Shown piece by piece: positions 25,320-34,360 of a DNA stretch of 64,000 bases. The stretch comes from VFMC01 sp046331225 (GTDB lineage: Bacteria > Actinomycetota > Acidimicrobiia > Acidimicrobiales > Ilumatobacteraceae): assembly GCA_046331225.1 (NCBI GenBank), contig JAXLRF010000015.1, positions 1 through 64,000 on the forward strand. The letters are read 5' to 3'. A program made the position numbers and the translations under genes. Position 1 is the stretch's first letter. Every line of letters begins with the position of its first letter. The notes under the pieces were generated by a model. That model was given only the letters and a program-made list of their open reading frames with translations. It did no database searches and was not told the DNA's origin.

Positions 25320-25930
25320 TGGGCGACGTGACCCGCCGCCGTCTCGTCGCCGCGCTGGTCGCGACGCTCACCGCGCTGGCCCTCGCCGCGTGCGGCATCT
25401 CCACCGAGAGCACACCTCGCGAGATCAACGACGTGGTCGAGGACGCAACGGACGAGACCCGCACGCCCACACCGGGCAGCGGCCAGATCTTCCTGGTGCA
25501 GGCCAACGTGGCCGGCGCGCCGTCGCGGTTGGTGCCCGTGTCGCGCGAGCTCGAGACCGACCCCGCGTCGGTGTTCGAGGTGCTCATGGCCGGCCCCACC
25601 GACGACGAGAAGGCCGACAGCACCTCGTCGTTCCTGCCCACCTCGCTCGAGTTGCGTTCGTCGGTGCTGCGCTCGGCCGTGGTCGAGCTCGACGTGAGCG
25701 ACGACCTGCTCGGGCTCGCCAGCGCGCAGCTGGTGTTCGCGCTGGCCCAGATCGTCTACACCTACGACGGGTTGCCCGGCGTCGACGGGGTGCGGATCAC
25801 CGTCGAGGGTCAGCGGCAGGCGTGGCCCGACGTGAACGGGCAGCTGCAGTCCGACGTGTTGACCGTGTTCGACTACCCGGGTCTGGTGCGCACCACGCAA
25901 CCCGCCTTCCCGGCGGTACCGAGCGCCTGA
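25319..25930 (+). CDS. GerMN-domain lipoprotein, short LpqB-like
   Basis: A 203-residue lipoprotein. The signal peptide has RRR, a hydrophobic core and the lipobox LALAAC with the acylated Cys at residue 25. The mature part is a single GerMN-like domain (IFLVQANVAGAPSRLVPVSR then VFEVLMAGPTDDE and LVFALAQIVYTYDGLPGVDG). LpqB of mycobacteria is nearly three times longer, with an extra beta-propeller-like C-terminal region that is absent here. Its start overlaps the kinase stop (TGATG). LpqB is known to modulate MtrB, so a similar role is likely. Confidence 0.85.
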   Translation: MGDVTRRRLVAALVATLTALALAACGISTESTPREINDVVEDATDETRTPTPGSGQIFLVQANVAGAPSRLVPVSRELETDPASVFEVLMAGPTDDEKADSTSSFLPTSLELRSSVLRSAVVELDVSDDLLGLASAQLVFALAQIVYTYDGLPGVDGVRITVEGQRQAWPDVNGQLQSDVLTVFDYPGLVRTTQPAFPAVPSA

Positions 25931-25934
25931 GGCG

Positions 25935-25960
25935 GCCCGGCCGGGAGTCGTGGGCCGGGC
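25935..25960. terminator. Hairpin between convergent lpqB-like and phosphofructokinase genes
   Basis: GCCCGGCC and GGCCGGGC form an 8-bp perfect GC stem with a 10-nt loop in the 45-nt space where the two genes meet. No T-run follows on either strand. It is a plausible bidirectional terminator. Confidence 0.45.
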
Positions 25961-25975
25961 TTCGGGGGCCGGGGT

Positions 25976-27010
25976 TCAGCCGAAGAACACGCTGGCGACG
26001 TCGCGGTACAGGTGGAGGTCGACCGGCCGGGTGCGACCCACCGTCTCGGCCAGCGGCACCATCACGATCTCGTTGCCCTGCAACGCCGTCATGCGGCCCC
26101 ACGCGCCGTGGTGCACCGCGTCGATCGCCTCGACGCCGTAGCGGGTGGCGAGCACCCGGTCGAACGCCGTCGGCGTGCCGCCGCGCTGGATGTGGCCGAG
26201 CAGCACCACACGCGACTCGAAGCCGGTGCGCTCCTCGATCGAGTGCGCGATCGTCTCGGCGATCCCACCGAGGCGGACGTGGCCGAACTGGTCGTACACC
26301 TTCTCCTGCGTGGGCAACGTGCCCGGCATCGGCTCGGCACCCTCGGCCACCACGACGATCGAGGCGTAGCGGCCGCGATCGTGCCGCTGGCGCAGGATCG
26401 CGCACACCTCGTCGATGTCGAACGGCTGCTCGGGGATGAGGATCACCGTGGCGCCACCGGCGATGCCCGCGTGCGTGGCGATCCAGCCGGCATGACGACC
26501 CATCACCTCGACGACCATCACCCGGTCGTGACTCTCGGCCGTGGTGTGCAGCCGGTCGATCGCATCGGTCGCGATCTGCACCGCGGTGGTGAAGCCGAAG
26601 GTGAGGTCGGTGCCCACCACGTCGTTGTCGATCGTCTTCGGCACCCCGACGATCGGCAACCCGAAGTCGGCGTGCATCTGGCAGGCGACGCTCAGCGAGC
26701 CGTTGCCGCCGATGACCACCAGGGCGTCGAGGCCCATCTCGCGGAACGTGTCGACCACGCGTTGCGGGCCGCCGACGTGGTCGTACGGGCTGCCGCGCCG
26801 GGTGCCGAGCAGGGTGCCGCCCTTGGGCAGCATGCCGCGCAACGACGAGACGTCGAGGTGCATCGTGCGGCGCTCCATCACGCCGTCCCACGCGTCGAGG
26901 AAACCGATCATCTCGTCGCCGTACACGGTCTCGCCCTTGCGGACGATGGCCCGGATGACGGCGTTGAGGCCGGGGCAGTCGCCCCCACCGGTCAAGATCC
27001 CGACTCGCAC
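25976..27010 (-). CDS. 6-phosphofructokinase, group III type with unusual GGNGS motif
   Basis: Glycolytic phosphofructokinase of 344 residues starting at GTG (RVGILTGGGDCPGLNAVIRA). Substrate and catalytic segments are clear: GVPKTIDNDVVGTDLTFGF, VEVMGRHAGWIATHAG, ILIPEQPF and LLGHIQRGGTPTAFDR. In E. coli numbering, position 104 is Gly (ATP type) and 124 is Lys (as in PPi and group III enzymes), so ATP use with relaxed group III character is likely. Position 103, normally the Mg2+-binding Asp, is Asn here (GGNGSLSVA), which is odd. Confidence 0.9.
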   Translation of the reverse strand: MRVGILTGGGDCPGLNAVIRAIVRKGETVYGDEMIGFLDAWDGVMERRTMHLDVSSLRGMLPKGGTLLGTRRGSPYDHVGGPQRVVDTFREMGLDALVVIGGNGSLSVACQMHADFGLPIVGVPKTIDNDVVGTDLTFGFTTAVQIATDAIDRLHTTAESHDRVMVVEVMGRHAGWIATHAGIAGGATVILIPEQPFDIDEVCAILRQRHDRGRYASIVVVAEGAEPMPGTLPTQEKVYDQFGHVRLGGIAETIAHSIEERTGFESRVVLLGHIQRGGTPTAFDRVLATRYGVEAIDAVHHGAWGRMTALQGNEIVMVPLAETVGRTRPVDLHLYRDVASVFFG

Positions 27011-27159
27011 GTGATCAGATCGTAGACGATCGGTCCGCCCGTACCCAGGGTTTCGCCACGCCGATGACGAATGCACCCGATCGCTCGCACCGATCCGGTG
27101 CGCCCGAGGCCGAGCGGACGGACTCGCGAGCGCGCACCCGCCCGTGTCAGGATGGCCAC

Positions 27160-27540
27160 ATGGCATGGGACTCGGCCCGACCGGTGCCGTGGCGACGGCT
27201 GGTGCGCGACTGGCTCGTCTACATGGTGCTGATGGTGATCGTGCTGCTCATCGTGTCGCGCGACCAGGCGTCACCCGGCACGATCGCGTCGCTGATCGTG
27301 ATCAGCGGCATCGTCTTCGTGCTCTTCGGTGCGCTCCTCGCCAAGTTCGGCTACCAGCGCAAGACCCTCAAGCAGGTGCGCGCCGAATCGGAGGCACGGG
27401 CCGCCGAGAAGGCCGCCGCCCGCGGCGCCACCGGCACGGCCCGGGCCCGCGGCGCCACGTCGCCGTCGCGGCCGAGGCCCGCGCCCACCAAGCGCACCGC
27501 CGGCGGCGGCAACCGCCCGCCGCAACGCAAGAAGCGCTGA
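27160..27540 (+). CDS. Small two-pass membrane protein
   Basis: A 126-residue protein starting at ATG (MAWDSARPVPWRRLVRDWLV); the frame is open 32 codons further up but that stretch is low-complexity. Two membrane segments (YMVLMVIVLLIVSRDQ region and ASLIVISGIVFVLFGALLAK) are followed by a long basic tail rich in Ala, Arg, Pro and Lys ending RPPQRKKR. The tail is probably cytoplasmic and disordered. Function unknown. It lies 34 nt ahead of glycerol kinase. Confidence 0.72.
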   Translation: MAWDSARPVPWRRLVRDWLVYMVLMVIVLLIVSRDQASPGTIASLIVISGIVFVLFGALLAKFGYQRKTLKQVRAESEARAAEKAAARGATGTARARGATSPSRPRPAPTKRTAGGGNRPPQRKKR

Positions 27541-27574
27541 CCCGGCCCGCCGCCGCGCTCTACGCTCCCGGGCG

Positions 27575-29086
27575 ATGTCTGCAGCGTGTGTGATCGCGAT
27601 CGACGCCGGGACGACGGGAGTGCGCAGCCGGGCGATCTTCGCCGACGGCCCGTCCGTCGCGGCCTACCGTGAGTTCTCCCAGTCGTACCCCGAGCCCGGC
27701 TGGGTCGAGCACGACGCGACCGAGATCTGGCAGGTGGTGCGCGACACGCTGAACGAGGTGGTCGACCGGGTGCACGCCCAGGGCGACACCGTGGCCGCGA
27801 TCGGCATCACCAACCAGCGCGAGACCGTGCTCGCATGGAGCCGTCGCAGCGGCGAGCCGTACGGATCGGCGATCGTGTGGCAGGACCGCCGCACCGCGGA
27901 GCGCTGCGACGAACTGGCCGCGGCGGGTGCGCTCCCCCGCGTGCGCGAGATCACCGGGCTGGTGCTCGATCCGTACTTCTCGGGCACCAAGGTCGAGTGG
28001 CTGCTCGCCAACCGCGACATCCCCGTCGACGACGACCTCGCGATCGGCACGATCGACAGCTGGATCCTGTGGAACCTCACCGGTGGCGAGGTGCACGCCA
28101 CCGACCCGTCCAACGCGAGCCGCACGATGCTGTTCGACATCCGCTCGCTCGAGTGGTCGGCCGAGATGTGCGAGTTGCTCCACGTGCCGATCGACGCCCT
28201 GCCGCAGGTGCTGCCGTCGAGTGGGCGGTTCGGCGTGACCTCCGACCGGTGCGGCATCCCGTCAGGCATCCCCGTGTCGGGCATCGCCGGCGACCAGCAG
28301 GCCGCGCTGTTCGGGCAGGCGTGCTTCGCGCCGGGCACGGCCAAGAACACGTACGGCACCGGCAGCTTCGTGCTGATGAACGTCGGCGACCGTTGCCCGG
28401 CCCCGACGGAGGGCATGCTCACCACCGTGGCGTGGACCCTGGCCGACGGCACCACGGCGTATGCGCTCGAGGGATCGATCTTCGTGACCGGCGCGGCGAT
28501 CCAGTGGCTGCGTGACGGGCTGTCGATCATCGACAGCGCTCCCGAGATCGGCCCGCTCGCAGCCAGCGTCGACGACACCGGCGGCGTGTTCCTCGTGCCG
28601 GCGTTCGCAGGCCTCGGCAGCCCCTACTGGGACCCGTACGCGCGCGGCACCATCGTCGGCATCACGCGTGGCACCACCCGGGCGCACCTCGCCCGTGCCA
28701 CGGTCGAGGCGATGGCGTACCAGACGCGCGACGTCGTCGACGCGATGGTCGCGGCGTCGGGCACACCGCTCACCGAGCTGCGCGTCGACGGGGGCGCGTC
28801 GGTGATGGACCTGTTGATGCAGCTGCAGGCCGAGCAGCTCGGCGTGGTGGTGCGCCGGCCGCGTGACCAGGAGACGACGGCGCTCGGTGCCGCGTTCCTC
28901 GCGGGGCTGGCCGAGGGGGTGTGGCCGTCGCTCGACTCGGTGACGGCCCGCTGGGAGCTCGACGCCGAGTTCGCACCCGTGGGCGGTGACGTCGCGCTGA
29001 TCGCGAACCTGCAGTACGACCAGTGGTGCCGCGCGGTCGAGCGCTCGCGGGGGTGGGTCACCAGCCCCGACGGCGTCGGCCACTGA
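27575..29086 (+). CDS. glpK: Glycerol kinase
   Basis: FGGY-family kinase phosphorylating glycerol to sn-glycerol 3-phosphate in the cytoplasm. The 503-residue product keeps the canonical GlpK pocket: IDAGTTGVRSRAIF, GITNQRETVLAW (Arg-Glu), AIVWQDRR (Trp), DPYFSGTKVEWLL (Tyr), NASRTMLFDI and GDQQAALFGQ (Asp). The product would feed glpD and the phospholipid pathway. The last 29 nt overlap the 3' end of the giant gene on the other strand, an unusual convergent arrangement. Confidence 0.95.
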   Translation: MSAACVIAIDAGTTGVRSRAIFADGPSVAAYREFSQSYPEPGWVEHDATEIWQVVRDTLNEVVDRVHAQGDTVAAIGITNQRETVLAWSRRSGEPYGSAIVWQDRRTAERCDELAAAGALPRVREITGLVLDPYFSGTKVEWLLANRDIPVDDDLAIGTIDSWILWNLTGGEVHATDPSNASRTMLFDIRSLEWSAEMCELLHVPIDALPQVLPSSGRFGVTSDRCGIPSGIPVSGIAGDQQAALFGQACFAPGTAKNTYGTGSFVLMNVGDRCPAPTEGMLTTVAWTLADGTTAYALEGSIFVTGAAIQWLRDGLSIIDSAPEIGPLAASVDDTGGVFLVPAFAGLGSPYWDPYARGTIVGITRGTTRAHLARATVEAMAYQTRDVVDAMVAASGTPLTELRVDGGASVMDLLMQLQAEQLGVVVRRPRDQETTALGAAFLAGLAEGVWPSLDSVTARWELDAEFAPVGGDVALIANLQYDQWCRAVERSRGWVTSPDGVGH

Positions 29087-32000
29087 GCAGCAGCACCGCG
29101 AACCCGAACGCGGCGCCCGCCCCGCCGTAGCCGGCGAGCTGGCCCCCTGAGACCGGCCGGGGCACCGACCCCTCCGACGCACCGGTCGCGCCGGTCGTAC
29201 CGGCGGTGCGGGCCGGGGTGGTGGTCGTCGCGAGGGTCGAGCCGCCACGCGACCGCACGTACACCTCGGCGTCGTCGAGGTCGTCGGCGCGGTCCACCTC
29301 GCCCGGGTCGGCCGCGAGCGTGGCGGTCACGTGGGTCTCACCACTCGCCGCGTCGTCCGGGGTGCGTGCGAGCAGGGCGAAACCGACGGTCTCGTCGGCC
29401 GCGATCGGTTCGTCGCGGGTGCACGTCAGCGCACCGTCGGCGGTGCACGACCAGCGGGCGCTGTCGGCCCCGTCGAGCCCGTCGAAGGTCCACCCCTCGG
29501 GCAGCACGACGGCCATGCTCGGCTGGGCGATCGATGCACTGGGGCCGGCGTTGGCGACCGCGACGTCGATCGCGACCTGGTCGCCTGCGGTCACCTCGTC
29601 GGGTCCGGCGAGCACGAGCGACATGCCCACCCTGGGCTGCACGACGACGGTGGCCGACGTGCGACGCCATGCGTCGTCGGTGGCACCCCGCACCCGTGCG
29701 GTGAGTTCGAGCTCGCCGGCCGTGGCGGGCTCGATCGACAGGTCGAGCACCGGCGCGCGGTCCCCCGCCTCGACGAGCGGTCGCCCGTAGTCGACGCCGC
29801 CGCGATCGAGCTCGCAGGTGAGCAGCTCGGCACCGTCGTCGTCACGGCCGCGGTGGCAGCCCCACCCGTCGCCCTGCGCGTCGACGATCGTCGCGTCGGC
29901 GGGCACGGGCACCTCGACGGTGAGCGGGCCGTACTCACCGCTCGGGCCGGCCGTGGTGACGCTCAGATGGGCGACCTGCGGCCGACCCACCTGCCACTGG
30001 TCGGTATCGGTGGCGGAGATCACGAGGTCGTTCGTGGTGACGGGTTCGGCGGTCCACTCGACCGACGCGGTGGCGCCGCCCGGTGCGCTGCCCGCCACCA
30101 CGGCCGACACGTCGAGGCGCACGTCGCGCTGCGCGCTGGGTGCGAGGTTGTCGGCGGCTGCTGCGGTGAGCCCGGCGGTGACCTGCAACGGTGGCAGCAG
30201 CAGGCCCGACGGGACCGGACCGGGGTAGGTGCACGACCAGCCCCCGGTGTCGAGATCGCTCGGCGGCTCGATCGTGCAGGTCCAGCCGTCACCGGTCACC
30301 GCGTCGTCGCCGTCGACGGCGAGCGAGTCGGGCATCGTGGCCCGCACCTCGACGCCGCCGGTCGCCGCCGCAGGGCCCTGGTTGGTGACGATCACCTCGC
30401 TCGTGACGGACTCGCCGACGAGCGCTCGTCGGCTGCCGGTGACGGCACTGATCGACAACTGCGTCACGGGCGCCGGGGCCGCGCTGCGGTCGGCCGTGTC
30501 GTCGGACGGATCACGGTCGCCGGCGAAGATCACACGACCGGGCACCACGGGATCGCCCGAGGCGGCCGGGTCGAGCTGGACGGTGACGACGAGCGGTTCG
30601 AGCACGGTGCCCGCGCCCACGCCCTGCAAGGTGCGCCGGCACGACAGCGACCCGTTCACGTCGGGATCGACGGTGAACCCGGTGCCGGCCTTCGAGCCGG
30701 TGCACGTCCACCCACGACCGGCGGCCTTCACGAACTTCATGCCGCTCGGCATCGGGTCGTCGATCACGAGCTCGCCGTCGAGCGTCGACGGGCCGACGGC
30801 CATGGCGGTGAGCACCATGTCGACCCGTGCCCCGGGCGCGGCGGGCGTCGCGATCGAGACGGCACCCGTGAGCGCGACGTCGGCGTCGCGACGAATCAGG
30901 GTCGTCTCGGCGTCGGTGTCGTTCGAGGTGTCCCGGTCGAGGCCCCCGCCGGACACGGTGACCAGCGCGCTCACCACGGATCCGTCCGGGTCGCCGTCGG
31001 CACCGTCGTCCACCAGGGCGGCGGCGCCCACGGCGGCGGCGAGCTCGATCGGTGGCAGCACCCGGCGGGCCGCGAGGTCGGTGTCGGTGGTGCACACGGT
31101 GGTGGCGTCGAGCGTGCAGGTCCAGCCCTCGCCGGTGGCACCGATCGGCACGAGCCCGGCCGGGACGGCGATGGTGGCGGTGATCGTGCCCGACGCGGTG
31201 TCGGGGCCCTCGTTGCCGATGTCGACGCGATAGCGGGCGAGCCCGCCGACCACGGCCGCCGGGCTGGCCTCGGCCGCGCCGTCGTCGACACCGGCGTCGG
31301 TGAGCCGGGCGACGAGGTCGACCGTGCGGGCCACCGCGGACGCCTGGTTGGACGCCGAACCGAGCGTGGTGCCGCCGGCGTCCTCGGCGGTGAGCGTCAC
31401 CTGGGTGCGGTGCAGCACGGGGTCACCCGACTCGTCGACCGTGCCCGGGTCGGTGGCCGCGGCGAGCTGCGGGGTGGCCGAGAACGACACGACGAGCTGC
31501 TCGCCCTGCGCGAGGTCGCACATGTCGGACCAGGTGACGGTCTGCGTGGCGTTCACGTCGTCGACGAGCACCACCGGCGCGGTGTCGCAGCGCGGGGGCG
31601 ACACCGACAGGGTGGCGGTGTAGGTCCAGTGCTTCGGCAGCACCTGCACCAGGTCGATCCCGTGGGCCGAGGTCGGCGCCGACGACACGTTGGCGACGTT
31701 GACGAGCCACACGAACGGCTCGCCCACCATCATGTGGTCGATCGTGGTGCCGTCGCCGGCTGCGACGGTCAGCCGCAGGGTCGGCCGGTGCACCACCAGC
31801 TCGTCCGAGGCCGTGGGCCCGGGCTGGTCGTCGGTGCGACCGGCCAGGCGATAGCTCGCGACGTTCACCTCGTGGTCGAGGGTCTGACCCTCACGCAGGC
31901 TGGTCGCGGCAGGCAGGGTGCCTCGCCACGTGAGCGTGCACTCGGCACCTGCGTCGAGGTCGGTCGTCTCGAACAGGGTCCAGCTGACGGTGCGAGCGCC

Positions 32001-34283
32001 CGGGTCGACCACACCTCCGTCACTGCCGGGACACGTGCCGCCCAGACCGGTCGGGTCGACCGTTGACGTGCCGGTCGAGACGCGCACGTCGGCGAGGGCG
32101 ACGGCGAGCGAACCGACGTCGTGCAGGGTGATGGTGTGCGTGACCACCTGGCCGCCCTCGACGAGCCGGTCGTCGTCGTCGACCGCGACGCGCACGACGA
32201 GGTCGCCGCTCGGCGCCTCGGGCCGGTCGTGCGGCAGGGTGCCGGCCGTCGCCACGGCCGCCGTGTCGCCCTCGTCCGGGCCGAGCACGGCCACCGATGT
32301 CGACGAGGTCGACGGTGAGGTCGACGGTGAGGTCGACGGTGAGGTCGACGTCGAGGGTGAGGTCGAGATCGACGGTGAGGTCGAGGTCGTGGCGGCCGAG
32401 CTGGTGGTCGGCAGCACGGCCACACCCACCACCACCATGGCCGCGGCCGTGAGCAACCGCACCAGCGGCGCCCCGCCGGCACGCACGGGCGATCGTCCGA
32501 CCACCGGGTCGGGCACCCGTTCGGGGCGGCGCTCGGCGGCACCCACCATCTGCGTCAGCCACAACGCCAGGTACTCGTCGTGCTCCCCTGCGTCGCCGCC
32601 ACCGGCCAGTCGCATGCCCAGCACCCAGGTGCCCTGGCGGGGCTCGACGCGCACCACCTGGGCGCGCACCTCCACCACGCCGAGCCCGCGCGCCTCGAGT
32701 TGCACGGGCACCTCGGCCAACAGTTCGGCGGGCGCCGAGAACTCGGCGCGGAACCCCGAGGCGCTCAGGTCGAGCACCTGACCGGTCCACCGGCCGATGC
32801 GAGCGGCGACGGCAGCGGGCAGCCGGCGGCCGCCGCGCAGGGTGCGGTTGCGGCGCAGCACCCGCGCCGAGGCGAGCAACGACGTGACGGCGACGGCACC
32901 CGCGGCGAGCGTGAGCGCGGTGACGGCCGGATCGCGGTCGTGCCGCAGCGCGTCGACCGAGCGGACCACGAGGCCGGCGTCGACCAGGGCGACCGCGGTG
33001 AGCAGTGTGGCGTGCACCCGCCAGCCACGGGGCGGCAGCGGGCGACGTGGGGCCTCGATCCGATCCGCACGGCGCCACGAGCGGGCGAGGGCGCGCAGCG
33101 AGACCGTCAGGTCGTCCGTGGCGGCCCGACACATCGCGACGGGCAGGACGAGGCCACGGGTGAGCAACAGCCGGGACACGGCGCCGGCGGCGATCGCAGC
33201 GGGGACGGTCCACGCCCAGTCGTCGAGCGGCATCGGCAGCTCACCGGTCAGCAGCGCCGCCGTCACGGCCACCAGGGCGGCAGCCGTCGCGGCGCCGGCC
33301 AGGTCGTCCACCGCGCCGACCACGTGTGCGAGGCGCTGCGTGAGCCGCAGGCGACGGGTCCACCACGGCGACATCGACGAGCGGAGCAGGCGCAGACGTC
33401 CGGCCCGGGCAGCCACCTCGGCGGCGGGATCGGCCGGCCCGTCGGTCTGTTCGACGGTGAGCATCCCGTCGTGCCAACGTCCCCGCCAGCCGCTGCGCTG
33501 CGCCGCGACGGTGGCGGCCGCGCAGCCACGGTGCACCGGCAGGGTGCGGAACGCGTCGACCACCACCACCGAGTCCGAGCCGAGCCACGGCATCGCGTCG
33601 CGGGCGTCGAGCGACGGCCACCAACCCCGATGCCGCACGTGCTGCAGCAGGCTGCGGTGCGCGGGTGCGACCGGGTCGGCCTGCACCCACACCGTGCCAC
33701 GATCGAGGCGCTCGAGCGCGGGGCGCAGCGAGCCGGGCAGCACCGCTCCGGCCGCCGAGGCGAGCACCAGGTAGTCGCCGCTGGCGGCTTCGATCGCCGC
33801 CGACAGCTCGGCCGTCGGCCCGAGCGCCGACGGCACCCGGCGCACCCGCTGACGTCGGGCGAGGCCGTCGAGTCGCGGGTCGGCACCCACCAGGAGCACC
33901 CGTGACGGGTCGCCGAGGGTGGCCGCGGCCGAGACGACGGCGGTGCGCACCAGCACCATCGACCGCCCGTCGGCCAGGACGGCGATCTCGGTGCGGGCGA
34001 GTCCGGCCTCGGTCGCCGCCCGGGCGCGCGGATCGATCGTCACGTTCGGCGCAGGATGCCAGAGGATCGACCAGCCGAGCAGGCGCAGCGCCCACCAGCC
34101 GGTGGCGACGACGGTCGGGACGACGACGGCGAGGGTCGCCGGTCGGGCGAGGTGTCCGTCGGCGGCCAGCTCGAGGAGGGTGCGGACGACGACGACCGAC
34201 CACAGCAGTGCTGTGGCGGCGCCGAGTGCGCGTCCCATCCGTGGAGCTGCCATCGCCGAGTGTGCCTTCCTGTGCCTCGACAT
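29058..34283 (-). CDS. Giant surface fusion: degenerate GT2 (cellulose synthase-like), PilZ, DUF11 repeats
   Basis: A 1741-residue membrane protein. Order: two membrane segments (about 20-70); a cytoplasmic GT2-like domain (85-310) that follows the cellulose synthase plan but has lost its catalytic residues (DxD replaced by ASA near 175-177 in DYLVLASAAGAVLP; TED and QxxRW also gone); four membrane segments (about 328-474); a PilZ domain with RGGRR (483-487) and DLSASG (505-510), the c-di-GMP-binding motifs; another membrane segment (about 605-628); a Ser/Thr/Pro linker; then about 1000 extracellular residues of DUF11-like repeats, several with GWTCT and a second Cys; and a C-terminal membrane anchor ending SGRRRRGW. 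No LPXTG. Possibly a c-di-GMP-responsive surface adhesin; inference. No close relative recognised as a whole. Confidence 0.85.
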   Translation of the reverse strand: MSRHRKAHSAMAAPRMGRALGAATALLWSVVVVRTLLELAADGHLARPATLAVVVPTVVATGWWALRLLGWSILWHPAPNVTIDPRARAATEAGLARTEIAVLADGRSMVLVRTAVVSAAATLGDPSRVLLVGADPRLDGLARRQRVRRVPSALGPTAELSAAIEAASGDYLVLASAAGAVLPGSLRPALERLDRGTVWVQADPVAPAHRSLLQHVRHRGWWPSLDARDAMPWLGSDSVVVVDAFRTLPVHRGCAAATVAAQRSGWRGRWHDGMLTVEQTDGPADPAAEVAARAGRLRLLRSSMSPWWTRRLRLTQRLAHVVGAVDDLAGAATAAALVAVTAALLTGELPMPLDDWAWTVPAAIAAGAVSRLLLTRGLVLPVAMCRAATDDLTVSLRALARSWRRADRIEAPRRPLPPRGWRVHATLLTAVALVDAGLVVRSVDALRHDRDPAVTALTLAAGAVAVTSLLASARVLRRNRTLRGGRRLPAAVAARIGRWTGQVLDLSASGFRAEFSAPAELLAEVPVQLEARGLGVVEVRAQVVRVEPRQGTWVLGMRLAGGGDAGEHDEYLALWLTQMVGAAERRPERVPDPVVGRSPVRAGGAPLVRLLTAAAMVVVGVAVLPTTSSAATTSTSPSISTSPSTSTSPSTSPSTSPSTSSTSVAVLGPDEGDTAAVATAGTLPHDRPEAPSGDLVVRVAVDDDDRLVEGGQVVTHTITLHDVGSLAVALADVRVSTGTSTVDPTGLGGTCPGSDGGVVDPGARTVSWTLFETTDLDAGAECTLTWRGTLPAATSLREGQTLDHEVNVASYRLAGRTDDQPGPTASDELVVHRPTLRLTVAAGDGTTIDHMMVGEPFVWLVNVANVSSAPTSAHGIDLVQVLPKHWTYTATLSVSPPRCDTAPVVLVDDVNATQTVTWSDMCDLAQGEQLVVSFSATPQLAAATDPGTVDESGDPVLHRTQVTLTAEDAGGTTLGSASNQASAVARTVDLVARLTDAGVDDGAAEASPAAVVGGLARYRVDIGNEGPDTASGTITATIAVPAGLVPIGATGEGWTCTLDATTVCTTDTDLAARRVLPPIELAAAVGAAALVDDGADGDPDGSVVSALVTVSGGGLDRDTSNDTDAETTLIRRDADVALTGAVSIATPAAPGARVDMVLTAMAVGPSTLDGELVIDDPMPSGMKFVKAAGRGWTCTGSKAGTGFTVDPDVNGSLSCRRTLQGVGAGTVLEPLVVTVQLDPAASGDPVVPGRVIFAGDRDPSDDTADRSAAPAPVTQLSISAVTGSRRALVGESVTSEVIVTNQGPAAATGGVEVRATMPDSLAVDGDDAVTGDGWTCTIEPPSDLDTGGWSCTYPGPVPSGLLLPPLQVTAGLTAAAADNLAPSAQRDVRLDVSAVVAGSAPGGATASVEWTAEPVTTNDLVISATDTDQWQVGRPQVAHLSVTTAGPSGEYGPLTVEVPVPADATIVDAQGDGWGCHRGRDDDGAELLTCELDRGGVDYGRPLVEAGDRAPVLDLSIEPATAGELELTARVRGATDDAWRRTSATVVVQPRVGMSLVLAGPDEVTAGDQVAIDVAVANAGPSASIAQPSMAVVLPEGWTFDGLDGADSARWSCTADGALTCTRDEPIAADETVGFALLARTPDDAASGETHVTATLAADPGEVDRADDLDDAEVYVRSRGGSTLATTTTPARTAGTTGATGASEGSVPRPVSGGQLAGYGGAGAAFGFAVLLLSGRRRRGW
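32305..32388. repeat. 12-bp tandem repeat coding the STSP linker
   Basis: The unit GAGGTCGACGGT (plus strand) is repeated perfectly three times (32305-32340) and then in degenerate copies to about 32388. On the coding strand it reads Ser-Thr-Ser-Pro, forming the linker between the inner membrane part and the extracellular part of the giant fusion. Twelve-bp units keep frame, so copy-number change would change only linker length. Confidence 0.85.
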
Positions 34284-34360
34284 GCGTCCGGGAGGACCGT
34301 TCCGGACGAGCGCGATCCGTCAAGCGACTCGCCCGGGCCGGCGCCGGCTCGCGCCCCAGC

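Noticed and set aside
29058..29180. LPXTG sortase signal at the end of the giant protein
   Set aside because: The C-terminus has a membrane segment and basic tail, but the preceding sequence is PRPVSGG rather than LPXTG, and no sortase gene is in the window.
29331..32066. A 911-codon plus-strand frame across the giant gene
   Set aside because: It is the complement of the DUF11 region, lacks domains and has an Arg/Gly/His-biased composition typical of an opposite-strand shadow.
32305..32388. Regular repeats as a possible CRISPR array
   Set aside because: Units are 12 bp, contiguous and coding, with no spacers or cas genes nearby.
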